Shown in pieces: positions 1-7,695 of a stretch of 64,000 nt of DNA (the first letter of the stretch is position 1; each line of letters starts with the position of its first letter). Where the stretch lies: positions 3,720,001 to 3,784,000 of the forward strand of contig OZ252050.1 in the NCBI GenBank assembly GCA_965247975.1. The letters run 5' to 3'. Both the position numbers and the translations under genes were made by a program. Under the pieces are notes generated by a model. It saw only the letters and a program-made list of their open reading frames with translations, was not told where the DNA came from and did not search any database. This stretch comes from Taishania sp965247975. Lineage in GTDB: Bacteria > Bacteroidota > Bacteroidia > Flavobacteriales_D > Crocinitomicaceae.

Positions 1-781
1 TCTTAGCACGAGTTTTGAAACCTTTAGCAGGCATACCATTTCGTGATCTAGGGTGACCTCCTGAGCTACGCCCTTCACCACCACCCATTGGGTGATCGAC
101 TGGGTTCATAACTACACCACGTACACGTGGACGACGTCCCAACCAACGGCTTCTACCTGCTTTACCAGATACCGTTAAGTTGTGTTCAGAATTAGATACT
201 GCACCGATAGTAGCTAAACAAGTAGTTAAAATCATTCTAGTTTCACCAGAAGGCATTTTAACAATTGCATAACGGCCATCACGAGCGTTCAATTGAGCAT
301 AAGTTCCAGCTCCACGTGCAATCGCTCCACCTTTACCAGGTTTCAATTCGATGTTGTGAATCACTGTCCCTAATGGAATATCACTTAAAAAAAGTGCGTT
401 TCCAACATTTGGTGCTGCGTCTTTTCCTGCAACAACTGTATCACCAGTCTTTAAGCCTTCCGGCGCAAGGATGTAACGTTTTTCACCATCCGCATAATAC
501 AACAAGGCGATGCGAGCTGTACGATTTGGATCATATTCAATTGATTTAACCGTTGCGGGAACACCATGTTTCTCGCGTTTAAAATCAATGATACGGTATT
601 TTTGTTTGTGACCACCTCCAATATAACGCATGGTCATTCTACCGTCATTGTTTCGACCTCCCGATTTGCTGCGTCCTTCAACTAAGCTTTTTTCTGGCTT
701 ACCTGCAGTAACTTCCGCATAATCGCTGATGATCTTGTGTCTTTGCCCTGGAGTTGTAGGCTTGAATTTTTTAAGACTCAT
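1..781 (-). CDS. rplB: 50S ribosomal protein L2, 3' end outside window
   Basis: Large-subunit protein L2, an rRNA-binding protein needed for subunit association and peptidyl transfer. The reading frame opens with ATG at 781 (MSLKKFKPTTPGQRHK) and runs off the left edge without a stop. About 260 residues are visible, and bacterial L2 is about 275, so only a short C-terminal tail is missing. The highly conserved C-terminal segment is present (RGVVMNPVDHPMGGGEGRSS). It is the last visible gene of a minus-strand ribosomal operon and follows rplW by 14 bp. Identification is secure; the only gap is the truncated end. Confidence 0.97.
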   Translation of the reverse strand, partial: MSLKKFKPTTPGQRHKIISDYAEVTAGKPEKSLVEGRSKSGGRNNDGRMTMRYIGGGHKQKYRIIDFKREKHGVPATVKSIEYDPNRTARIALLYYADGEKRYILAPEGLKTGDTVVAGKDAAPNVGNALFLSDIPLGTVIHNIELKPGKGGAIARGAGTYAQLNARDGRYAIVKMPSGETRMILTTCLATIGAVSNSEHNLTVSGKAGRSRWLGRRPRVRGVVMNPVDHPMGGGEGRSSGGHPRSRNGMPAKGFKTRAK

Positions 782-795
782 TGTTCGTCAACTAC

Positions 796-1098
796 TTAAA
801 AGTTATTAAATAAATCAATCGTCTCTCCATCCGCAACAGTAACAACAGCTTTTTTCCATTGTTTACTTTTTTGCTCAACGATACCTTTGTTAGTATATTT
901 AACAGAGGATTTACCACCGCCATAATTCATTGTACGGATGTCAGTAACACTAACACCATACATTCTCTCGACAGCATCTTTAATTTCAATTTTGTTCGCC
1001 TTCATGTCAACAACAAACGAGAAACGGTTGAATTTTTCAGTCGCTTTCGTCGCTTTTTCTGTAATGATCGGCTTTTTAATAATTGCTTTCATCTTCAA
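796..1098 (-). CDS. rplW: 50S ribosomal protein L23
   Basis: L23 binds 23S rRNA near the exit of the nascent-peptide tunnel and docks trigger factor and SRP. The 100-residue product starts MKMKAIIKKPIITEKAT, containing the typical 'PIITEKA' N-terminus, and has the 'NKIEIKDAVERMYGVSV' segment that marks L23. The length is normal. The gene immediately follows rplD (the rplD stop at 1099 abuts the ATG at 1098) and precedes rplB, the usual S10-operon order. Confidence 0.97.
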   Translation of the reverse strand: MKMKAIIKKPIITEKATKATEKFNRFSFVVDMKANKIEIKDAVERMYGVSVTDIRTMNYGGGKSSVKYTNKGIVEQKSKQWKKAVVTVADGETIDLFNNF

Positions 1099-1725
1099 TT
1101 AGTTTAGAATCTTTTCGATTACTTCAATTGAACTTGTCGCAAGAACTACTTTTTTCGCATTCAATACATCAAATGTATTTACTGAATTAGCTGTTACGAC
1201 TTTCACTTTCCCTAGATTTCTTGATGACAAATAAACGTTATCGTTATCGTCTCCGAGGATCATCAACACTTTATCATTTTCCAATTTTAAAGCTGCGATC
1301 AACGCGATGAAATCTTTTGTTTTTGCACCATCAAATTTTGGATCTTCCAATACCAAAATTGAGTCATTTTGAGCTTTGTAAGTAAAAGCTGACTTACGCG
1401 CCAATCTTTTCAACTTTACATTTAACTTAAAATGATAGTTTCTTGGTCTAGGTCCGAAAATACGACCTCCACCAACACGTGTTCCTGATTTAATATTACC
1501 AGCACGTGCACCACCAGTTCCTTTTTGCTTTTTGATCTTTTTTGTAGATCCAGCAATTTCAGCTCTTTCTTTTGCTTTGTGCGTACCTTGACGACGATTA
1601 GCTAAATGTTGTTTAACATCCAAATAAATCGCGTGGTCATTTGGTTCAATTCCAAATACCGCATCCGATAAGCTAACAGTTTTCGAAGTAGCTTTTCCTT
1701 TTGAATCAAATACTTTTGCTTCCAT
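1099..1725 (-). CDS. rplD: 50S ribosomal protein L4
   Basis: L4 is an early-assembly protein lining the peptide tunnel; in some bacteria it also represses its own operon. The product has 208 residues. The central conserved region reads KQKGTGGARAGNIKSGTRVGGG, and the tunnel-loop segment FGPRPRNYHFKLN follows it. The start codon overlaps the rplC stop by one base (TAATG), which implies translational coupling. Nothing unusual is seen in its length or in the order of its neighbours. Confidence 0.97.
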   Translation of the reverse strand: MEAKVFDSKGKATSKTVSLSDAVFGIEPNDHAIYLDVKQHLANRRQGTHKAKERAEIAGSTKKIKKQKGTGGARAGNIKSGTRVGGGRIFGPRPRNYHFKLNVKLKRLARKSAFTYKAQNDSILVLEDPKFDGAKTKDFIALIAALKLENDKVLMILGDDNDNVYLSSRNLGKVKVVTANSVNTFDVLNAKKVVLATSSIEVIEKILN

Positions 1726-2339
1726 TATTTACGAATTGTTACGGTTGAACCTTTAGCTCCAGGAATAGAACCTTTAACTACGATTAAATTTTTGTCTCCA
1801 AGAACTTTCAAAATTTCAAGGTTTTCTACTTGAACTTGCTTGTTCCCCATTTGCCCAGCCATTCTCATTCCTTTGAATACTTTTGCAGGGTATGAAGCAG
1901 CTCCAACAGAACCCGGTGCACGTAATCTGTTGTGCTGACCGTGAGTTGATTGACCAACACCACCAAAATTGTGACGTTTTACAACCCCTTGGAATCCTTT
2001 TCCTTTCGATGTTCCTACTACGCTCACGAACTCACCTTCCTCGAAGATAGTTGCGTCAACCGTGTCACCGAGACTTAAGTTTTCGAATCCTTTAAATTCA
2101 ACAAGTTTAGATTTTGGATCTGTACTTGCTTTCTTAAAGTGACCTTTCAATGCGTTTGGAGTATTTTTTTCCTTGCGGTCTCCAAAACCCAATTGAACGG
2201 CATCGTAACCATCTCTGTCTTGTGTTTTAACCTGAGTCACAACACAAGGACCAGCTTCAATCACTGTGCATGGCATTGCTTTGCCCTCAACACTGTAAAT
2301 GCTAGTCATTCCGACTTTTCTACCAATAATACCTGGCAT
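1725..2339 (-). CDS. rplC: 50S ribosomal protein L3
   Basis: L3 helps to shape the peptidyl-transferase centre. The 204-residue product begins MPGIIGRKVGMTSIYS, the standard 'GrKvGMTqiF' start, and carries the loop region GVVKRHNFGGVGQSTHGQ that reaches toward the catalytic centre. The methylated Gln of E. coli L3 lies in this part. It follows rpsJ after a 17-bp gap and ends in a one-base overlap with rplD. Confidence 0.97.
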   Translation of the reverse strand: MPGIIGRKVGMTSIYSVEGKAMPCTVIEAGPCVVTQVKTQDRDGYDAVQLGFGDRKEKNTPNALKGHFKKASTDPKSKLVEFKGFENLSLGDTVDATIFEEGEFVSVVGTSKGKGFQGVVKRHNFGGVGQSTHGQHNRLRAPGSVGAASYPAKVFKGMRMAGQMGNKQVQVENLEILKVLGDKNLIVVKGSIPGAKGSTVTIRK

Positions 2340-2356
2340 ACTTTACTTATTAATTA

Positions 2357-2662
2357 TTAAACTTTGATTTCAACATCAACTCCACTAGGAAGTTCCAAAC
2401 GCATCAATGCATCAACTGTTTTTGAAGATGAACTGTAGATGTCTAACAAACGTTTGTAAGAACACAATTCGAATTGCTCTCTCGCTTTTTTGTTAACGTG
2501 CGGAGAACGCAATACTGTATAAATTCTTTTGTGCGTTGGCAATGGAATTGGTCCACTTACAACAGCACCAGTTGCTTTAACTGTTTTTACGATTTTCTCA
2601 GCAGACTTATCTACTAAATTGTGATCGTATGATTTTAATTTAATTCTAATTTTCTGGCTCAT
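2357..2662 (-). CDS. rpsJ: 30S ribosomal protein S10
   Basis: S10 belongs to the small-subunit head and, as NusE, to transcription antitermination complexes. The 101-residue product starts MSQKIRIKLKSYDHNLVD and has the 'GPIPLPTHKRIYTVLRSPH' signature. It is only 12 bp downstream of fusA with no tuf gene between them, so the classical str and S10 operons are joined here. The length is typical of the family. Confidence 0.98.
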   Translation of the reverse strand: MSQKIRIKLKSYDHNLVDKSAEKIVKTVKATGAVVSGPIPLPTHKRIYTVLRSPHVNKKAREQFELCSYKRLLDIYSSSSKTVDALMRLELPSGVDVEIKV

Positions 2663-2674
2663 TATACTATACTA

Positions 2675-4780
2675 TTAAGCAGTAACTTTTCCATTGATTT
2701 TTGCAACTACGTCGTCCGCAACGTTTCTTGGTGCTTCAGCGAAGTGAGAGAATTCCATTGAAGATGTTGCTCTACCTGAAGACATTGTACGTAACTGGGT
2801 TACATATCCAAACATCTCTGCCAAAGGAACATCCGCTTTCACTACTTTAGATCCAGCTCTATCATCCATACCTTTCATCAAACCACGACGGCGGTTCAAG
2901 TCACCAACGATATCACCCATGTTTTCTTCTGGAGTAACAACCTCAATTTTCATAATTGGCTCTAAAAGAACTGGTGAAGCTTTTTTCAATGCTGTTCTAT
3001 ATGCCATTTTCGCACAAATTTCGAACGACAAAGAATCTGAATCGACAGCGTGGAATGAACCATCAATCAACTCAACTTTCATTGCATCAACAGGGAAACC
3101 TGCCATTACACCATTTTTCATTGATTCTTTGAATCCTTTCTCAACAGAAGGGATAAATTCTCTCGGAATGTTACCACCTTTAATGCTGTTAATGAATTCC
3201 AATCCTGTTTTTTCTGGATCTTCTTGCGGAGAAATTTTTACCAAAATATCCGCAAATTTTCCACGTCCACCTGATTGTTTTTTGTATTGCTCACGGTGTT
3301 CAACTGGAACCGTAATGTTCTCACGGTAAGTTACCTGAGGCGCTCCTTGATTTACTTCTACTTTGAACTCACGTTTCAAACGATCCACGATAATATCCAA
3401 GTGCAACTCACCCATTCCTGAGATAATTGTTTGACCTGACTCTTCATCTGTGTTCACTCGGAACGTAGGATCTTCTTCAGATAATTTGCTCAAACCAATT
3501 GACAAACGATCTGTATCCGCTTGCGTTTTAGGCTCAATTGCAATTCCGATAACTGGATCAGGGAAGTTCATAGATTCTAATACGATTGGATGCCCTTCAG
3601 CACACAACGTATCTCCTGTTCTAATGTCTTTAAATCCAACAACCGCTCCGATATCTCCTGCACCTAACTCATCAATTTGATTTTGTTTGTTTGCGTGCAT
3701 TTGGAAAATACGAGAAATTCGTTCTTTTTGCTCAGAACGTGTATTGTAAACGTAAGATCCTGCTGGTAATTTACCTGAATAAGCACGAACGAAACACAAA
3801 CGACCTACGAAAGGATCCGTTGCGATTTTAAATGCTAATCCTGAGAATGGCTCATCAAAAGCTGGTTTACGTGAAGTTGGCTCATCCGTTTTAGGATTTG
3901 TTCCTTCAATTGAACCGATATCTAATGGAGAAGGTAAAATTTCCATTACCATGTCCAACATTGCTTGTACACCTTTGTTTTTGAACGCAGTACCACACAT
4001 CATAGGAACCACTTTTCCTGCGATTGTAGCTTCACGCAAAGCATCCAAGATTTCTCTTTCAGTCAAAGAGTTTGGATCCTCAAAATATTTCTCCATCAAC
4101 GTATCGTTGAATTCAGCAACAGCTTCTAACAATTGCTCACGCAACATTGTCGCTTCTTCGATTACGTCTGCAGGAATTTCGATTTCTTGGAATGTCATTC
4201 CTTTATCTTCTTCATTCCAAGTAATTCCACGGAAGTTAATTAAATCAACTACTCCTTTGAAATTATCTTCAGCACCGATATTGATTTGCAAAGGCAACGC
4301 ATGAGAACCAAGCATTTCTTTTACTTGTTTACACACATTTAAGAAATCAGCACCTTGACGGTCCATTTTGTTAACAAAACCAATTCTTGGTACATTATAA
4401 TTGTTTGCTAATCTCCAGTTTGTTTCAGATTGAGGCTCAACACCATCCACTGCTGAAAACAAGAATACCAAACCATCAAGTACACGTAAAGAACGATTCA
4501 CCTCAACTGTAAAGTCAACGTGACCCGGAGTGTCAATAATGTTTACGTGGTAATCTTGTCCACGGTATTTCCATGTTAATGTTGTAGCAGCAGAAGTAAT
4601 TGTAATACCTCTTTCTTGCTCTTGCTCCATCCAGTCCATGGTAGCTCCACCATCGTGAACCTCACCAATTTTATGGTTTACACCACCATAATAAAGAATA
4701 CGCTCAGTAGTTGTTGTTTTACCAGCATCAATGTGAGCAGCGATTCCGATGTTTCTTGTATATTTAAGATCTCTTGCCAT
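2675..4780 (-). CDS. fusA: Translation elongation factor G
   Basis: EF-G is the GTPase that drives ribosomal translocation and, with RRF, ribosome recycling. The 701-residue product has the P-loop 'AHIDAGKTTTTERIL' near residue 15, the G2/G3 regions 'RGITITSAATTL' and 'DTPGHVDF', and the G4 motif 'NKMDR', followed by domains II-V ending in the conserved 'MSSGRATSSMEF' segment. Length and domain order match canonical single-copy EF-G. It lies 5 bp downstream of rpsG and 12 bp upstream of rpsJ. Confidence 0.98.
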   Translation of the reverse strand: MARDLKYTRNIGIAAHIDAGKTTTTERILYYGGVNHKIGEVHDGGATMDWMEQEQERGITITSAATTLTWKYRGQDYHVNIIDTPGHVDFTVEVNRSLRVLDGLVFLFSAVDGVEPQSETNWRLANNYNVPRIGFVNKMDRQGADFLNVCKQVKEMLGSHALPLQINIGAEDNFKGVVDLINFRGITWNEEDKGMTFQEIEIPADVIEEATMLREQLLEAVAEFNDTLMEKYFEDPNSLTEREILDALREATIAGKVVPMMCGTAFKNKGVQAMLDMVMEILPSPLDIGSIEGTNPKTDEPTSRKPAFDEPFSGLAFKIATDPFVGRLCFVRAYSGKLPAGSYVYNTRSEQKERISRIFQMHANKQNQIDELGAGDIGAVVGFKDIRTGDTLCAEGHPIVLESMNFPDPVIGIAIEPKTQADTDRLSIGLSKLSEEDPTFRVNTDEESGQTIISGMGELHLDIIVDRLKREFKVEVNQGAPQVTYRENITVPVEHREQYKKQSGGRGKFADILVKISPQEDPEKTGLEFINSIKGGNIPREFIPSVEKGFKESMKNGVMAGFPVDAMKVELIDGSFHAVDSDSLSFEICAKMAYRTALKKASPVLLEPIMKIEVVTPEENMGDIVGDLNRRRGLMKGMDDRAGSKVVKADVPLAEMFGYVTQLRTMSSGRATSSMEFSHFAEAPRNVADDVVAKINGKVTA

Positions 4781-4785
4781 TGCGA

Positions 4786-5256
4786 TTAAAATCTAAAATG
4801 TGAGAATGCTTTGTTTGCCTCAGCCATTCTTAATGTGTCTTCTTTTTTCTTGTAAGCAGCACCTTCTTCTTTCGACGCAGCGATAATTTCTGAAGCTAAC
4901 TTACCTGCCATTGTTTTCTCATTACGTTTACGAGAATATCCAATTAACCATTTCATAGCTAATGAATGTTTTCTTGACTCACGCACGGGAGTAGGGATTT
5001 GGAAAGTTGCACCACCTACACGACGGCTACGAACCTCAACGCTAGGAGTTACATTTTCCAATGCTTTTTTCCAAGTTTCTAAACCTGAAGTATCTTCTAA
5101 TTTTGTTTCAATGATGTCAATTGCATCATAGAAAATTTTAAAAGCTAAATTTTTCTTACCATCATACATCATGTTGTTCACGAACTTCGTTACCTGAACA
5201 TCTTTAAATCGTGGATCTGGCAATACTATGGCCTTTTTGGCTTTTCTTCTTCTCAT
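4786..5256 (-). CDS. rpsG: 30S ribosomal protein S7
   Basis: S7 nucleates assembly of the 30S head and contacts E-site tRNA. The 156-residue product starts MRRRKAKKAIVLPDPRF and carries 'KFVNNMMYDGKK', 'VRSRRVGGATFQIP' and 'SLAMKWLIGYSRKR', all standard S7 segments. It sits 18 bp after rpsL and 5 bp before fusA, the normal str order. Length is typical. Confidence 0.98.
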   Translation of the reverse strand: MRRRKAKKAIVLPDPRFKDVQVTKFVNNMMYDGKKNLAFKIFYDAIDIIETKLEDTSGLETWKKALENVTPSVEVRSRRVGGATFQIPTPVRESRKHSLAMKWLIGYSRKRNEKTMAGKLASEIIAASKEEGAAYKKKEDTLRMAEANKAFSHFRF

Positions 5257-5274
5257 CTTAGTAAAGCTTTAAAA

Positions 5275-5652
5275 TTATTTTTGTTTAGGTCTTTTTGTTC
5301 CATATTTAGAGCGACGTTGAGTTCTTCCTTCAACCCCAGCTGTATCTTCCGCACCACGAACAATATGGTAACGAACTCCTGGAAGGTCTTTTACCCTTCC
5401 ACCTCTCACTAATACTAATGAGTGCTCTTGTAGGTTGTGACCTTCACCACCGATGTATGCATTGACCTCTTTACCGTTGGTCAAACGAACTCTGGCAACT
5501 TTACGCATTGCTGAGTTTGGCTTTTTAGGTGTCGTGGTATAAACACGAACACACACGCCTTTACGCTGTGGACACGAATCAAGTGCAGCAGATTTACTCT
5601 TCTTCACTACCGCTGTTCTTCCTTTGCGAACTAATTGTTGAATAGTTGGCAT
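5275..5652 (-). CDS. rpsL: 30S ribosomal protein S12
   Basis: S12 sits at the decoding centre and governs translational accuracy. The 125-residue product starts MPTIQQLVRKGR. The two segments in which streptomycin-resistance mutations fall look wild type: 'TTPKKPNSAMRKVARVRL' keeps the lysine near position 43, and 'GGRVKDLPGVRYH' keeps the lysine near position 88. It is the first gene of the long minus-strand ribosomal operon and has a strong Bacteroidota-type promoter about 60 bp upstream. Confidence 0.98.
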   Translation of the reverse strand: MPTIQQLVRKGRTAVVKKSKSAALDSCPQRKGVCVRVYTTTPKKPNSAMRKVARVRLTNGKEVNAYIGGEGHNLQEHSLVLVRGGRVKDLPGVRYHIVRGAEDTAGVEGRTQRRSKYGTKRPKQK

Positions 5653-5707
5653 AAAATACTCTTAATTTTTAATAAATTACTATACGCCCAAACGCATTTT
5701 GGGGGTG

Positions 5708-5737
5708 CAAAGATATGAGATTTATTTTATAAACCAA
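5708..5737 (-). promoter_or_regulatory. Promoter of the str-S10 operon
   Basis: On the minus strand, TTG (5737-5735) is followed after exactly 19 bp by TATCTTTG (5715-5708). This is a perfect match to the Bacteroidota -33/-7 consensus TTG-N(17-23)-TAnnTTTG. Transcription should begin near 5700, giving a leader of about 50 nt before rpsL. The strong match suits a highly expressed ribosomal operon. No start site has been measured. Confidence 0.8.
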
Positions 5738-5867
5738 GGGTAGTTAATAAAAAAAAGTATATTTTCTCGATTTTGGCTGAAAAGTGATCGTTTCTATAGT
5801 GATGCAGTTTGATATACTTGTTGCAATTAAGAGAGACTATTAAGTATTTTGTGCTTAAAAAAGGAAT

Positions 5868-5902
5868 AAAATAAAAAAGTTCAACCGATTGGGTTGAACT
5901 TT
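5868..5902 (-). terminator. Intrinsic terminator of the small lipoprotein gene
   Basis: A perfect 11-bp inverted repeat, AAAGTTCAACC / GGTTGAACTTT, with a 5-base loop spans 5876-5902. On the minus strand it is followed by a T-rich tract (complement of the A-run 5867-5878). It lies just downstream of the lipoprotein gene ending at 5931 and insulates it from the ribosomal promoter at 5737. Confidence 0.75.
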
Positions 5903-5930
5903 AAAGCTTCAAGAATGAAACTCCACTAAA

Positions 5931-6143
5931 TTAGATAGAACATTCTGTTGTAACAGTTACTCCGAAAGCCGTTGTAGTGTTGTCTCCCTCGTTACATCTT
6001 GATTCTGCATTCTTTTTTGTATCTTTAATTGTCGTTGAAGATCCTGTAGATACTCCATTTACTTTGCATGTGCATGTATAATCCTTTTTACACGACGCCA
6101 AAACAAAAACAGCAAAAGATGCCATAATAAGTACTTTTTTCAT
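5931..6143 (-). CDS. Small Cys-rich lipoprotein of unknown function
   Basis: A 70-residue product with a lipoprotein signal peptide: MKKVLIMASFAVFVLASC, with lipobox LASC and the lipidated Cys at residue 17 or 18. The mature part is only about 53 residues and has further cysteines (CTCKV, SRCNEG, and ECSI at the very end), which could form disulfides in the periplasm or outside the cell. I recognise no domain. It is a single gene with its own terminator immediately downstream. Function is unknown; its export and lipidation are well supported. Confidence 0.75.
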   Translation of the reverse strand: MKKVLIMASFAVFVLASCKKDYTCTCKVNGVSTGSSTTIKDTKKNAESRCNEGDNTTTAFGVTVTTECSI

Positions 6144-6280
6144 TTTTTTTAAGTTTTAATTGTTAATTAATGAAGCGCTAAAGTTAATCAGGATAATGAA
6201 ATAGTGATTAAAATTTAATTTTTAATTGAATGTCATATTTCATCATTATAAAATGCTAAGTTTATGCCTAAATCAATTTT

Positions 6281-6883
6281 ATGAAAAATCAATTTCACCT
6301 AATTTGTTTATTAATAATGAATTTGAATGCTTTTGCGCAGCTAAACGATTCTAGCCTTGTCAATCTTAAAGATATTCAGCTGAGACAAACGAATTTTAAT
6401 AAGATTTCGATGATTTCTCTAAATTCTTGGGCTATTGGAAACATTGCATACGGCACAATTGCTTCTACGCAAACATCCGGTGAGGCGAAGTACTTTCATC
6501 AAATGAACGCAGGATGGAATTTGGTAAATATTGCGATTGGTGTACCAGGAATCATTGGTGCTTTTAAAAAGCAAGGTCAAATGAATTTTGAGCAATTGTA
6601 CAAAACTCAACGTCGCATGGAAACTATCTATTTGTTCAACGCTGGATTAGATTTGGCATACATGACTGGTGGATTGGCGATGCGCTTGCACGGTAAAAAT
6701 GTAACCAATGAATCTAGTGCTCGTTGGAAGGGATATGGTTCCTCTTTGGTTTTTCAAGGTGGATATTTGTTTGTACACGATTTAGCGGCTTTTATTCTAT
6801 TTAAAACAAATACAAAATTATTGGATAAAGAATGGGGTAAAATTTCATTTACTGGAACAGGAGCCAAACTGGAATTCAAATAA
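6281..6883 (+). CDS. Putative membrane protein, DUF6992-like
   Basis: A 200-residue protein with a signal-peptide-like N-terminus (MKNQFHLICLLIMNLNAFAQ) followed by several moderately hydrophobic stretches: around 50-65 ('WAIGNIAYGTIAS'), 80-95 ('NLVNIAIGVPGIIGAF') and 160-180 ('GGYLFVHDLAAFILF'). It resembles the Bacteroidota membrane-protein family that I recall as DUF6992, but the family name is uncertain. It stands alone between divergent and downstream genes, 71 bp before a response-regulator gene in the same direction. No catalytic motif is visible. Confidence 0.7.
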   Translation: MKNQFHLICLLIMNLNAFAQLNDSSLVNLKDIQLRQTNFNKISMISLNSWAIGNIAYGTIASTQTSGEAKYFHQMNAGWNLVNIAIGVPGIIGAFKKQGQMNFEQLYKTQRRMETIYLFNAGLDLAYMTGGLAMRLHGKNVTNESSARWKGYGSSLVFQGGYLFVHDLAAFILFKTNTKLLDKEWGKISFTGTGAKLEFK

Positions 6884-6954
6884 CATGCTCTATTGTGACA
6901 ATTAAATTTCTATTATTTTGCTACCTTCGTCTTCAAAGAACTTAATCAGCATAA

Positions 6955-7686
6955 ATGATCTCTAGAAAACTGACCGCAATTGCTATAGATGATGAAGAAG
7001 CGGCACTTCAATCTTTAAATCGGGTATTGGAGTCACATTTTAAAGACAAAGTTGAACTCATTGACACATCACAACTATTTGACGAAGGAATTATACTCGC
7101 AGAACGAATTCGTCCTGATGTCATTTTTTTGGACATTGATATAGAGTTCAATCGTTCGGGATTTGATTTTCTTAAGGTGCTTCGATCTAAAAATATACAT
7201 TCACAAGTCGTTTTTATAACGGCTCATGAGCAGTTTGGCGTTAAAGCACTTCGGGCAGCGGCATTCGATTATTTGGTGAAGCCAGTCGACAAAGATGATT
7301 TGAAGAATGTTATTGAACGCTTGAACGAAACAAAACCAAAAAAGGACCGTGATTTTATTTTGGTGAATAACAAAGAAGCATTGCATAAAATTCTGTTAGA
7401 TGATATACTATATATTGCGGCGGAAGGAAGTTATGTTGAAATTTTCATTGAAAACAAATCACGACCAATTCTAACCTCTTATAATTTGGCTGTAATAGAA
7501 GAGGAGATCAATCAATTGACAGATAAATTCTACCGCATTCACAAAAGTTATCTTGTCAACAGAGAAAAAATTGTTACTGTTAAAAAGCAATTGACCTCCA
7601 AAAAAATTGTTTTATCAAACGATGCGGAACTTCCAATTTCACGATCCAAATACAACGAATTTATTGCCATCTTTACGAATCTCTAA
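6955..7686 (+). CDS. LytTR-family response regulator
   Basis: A 243-residue two-component response regulator. The receiver domain (about 1-120) has the acidic pocket 'AIDDEEAAL', the phosphoacceptor Asp in 'IFLDIDIEF', the switch 'FITAHEQ' and the conserved Lys in 'DYLVKPVDK'. The C-terminal LytTR DNA-binding domain (about 140-240) includes 'IAAEGSYVEIFI' and 'FYRIHKSYLVN'. The histidine-kinase gene begins 9 bp after its stop, so they form a cognate pair. Targets cannot be told from the sequence. A TACCTTCG element at 6922-6929 could be its promoter -7 box, but no well-spaced -33 is seen. Confidence 0.93.
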   Translation: MISRKLTAIAIDDEEAALQSLNRVLESHFKDKVELIDTSQLFDEGIILAERIRPDVIFLDIDIEFNRSGFDFLKVLRSKNIHSQVVFITAHEQFGVKALRAAAFDYLVKPVDKDDLKNVIERLNETKPKKDRDFILVNNKEALHKILLDDILYIAAEGSYVEIFIENKSRPILTSYNLAVIEEEINQLTDKFYRIHKSYLVNREKIVTVKKQLTSKKIVLSNDAELPISRSKYNEFIAIFTNL

Positions 7687-7695
7687 TAAGTTAAG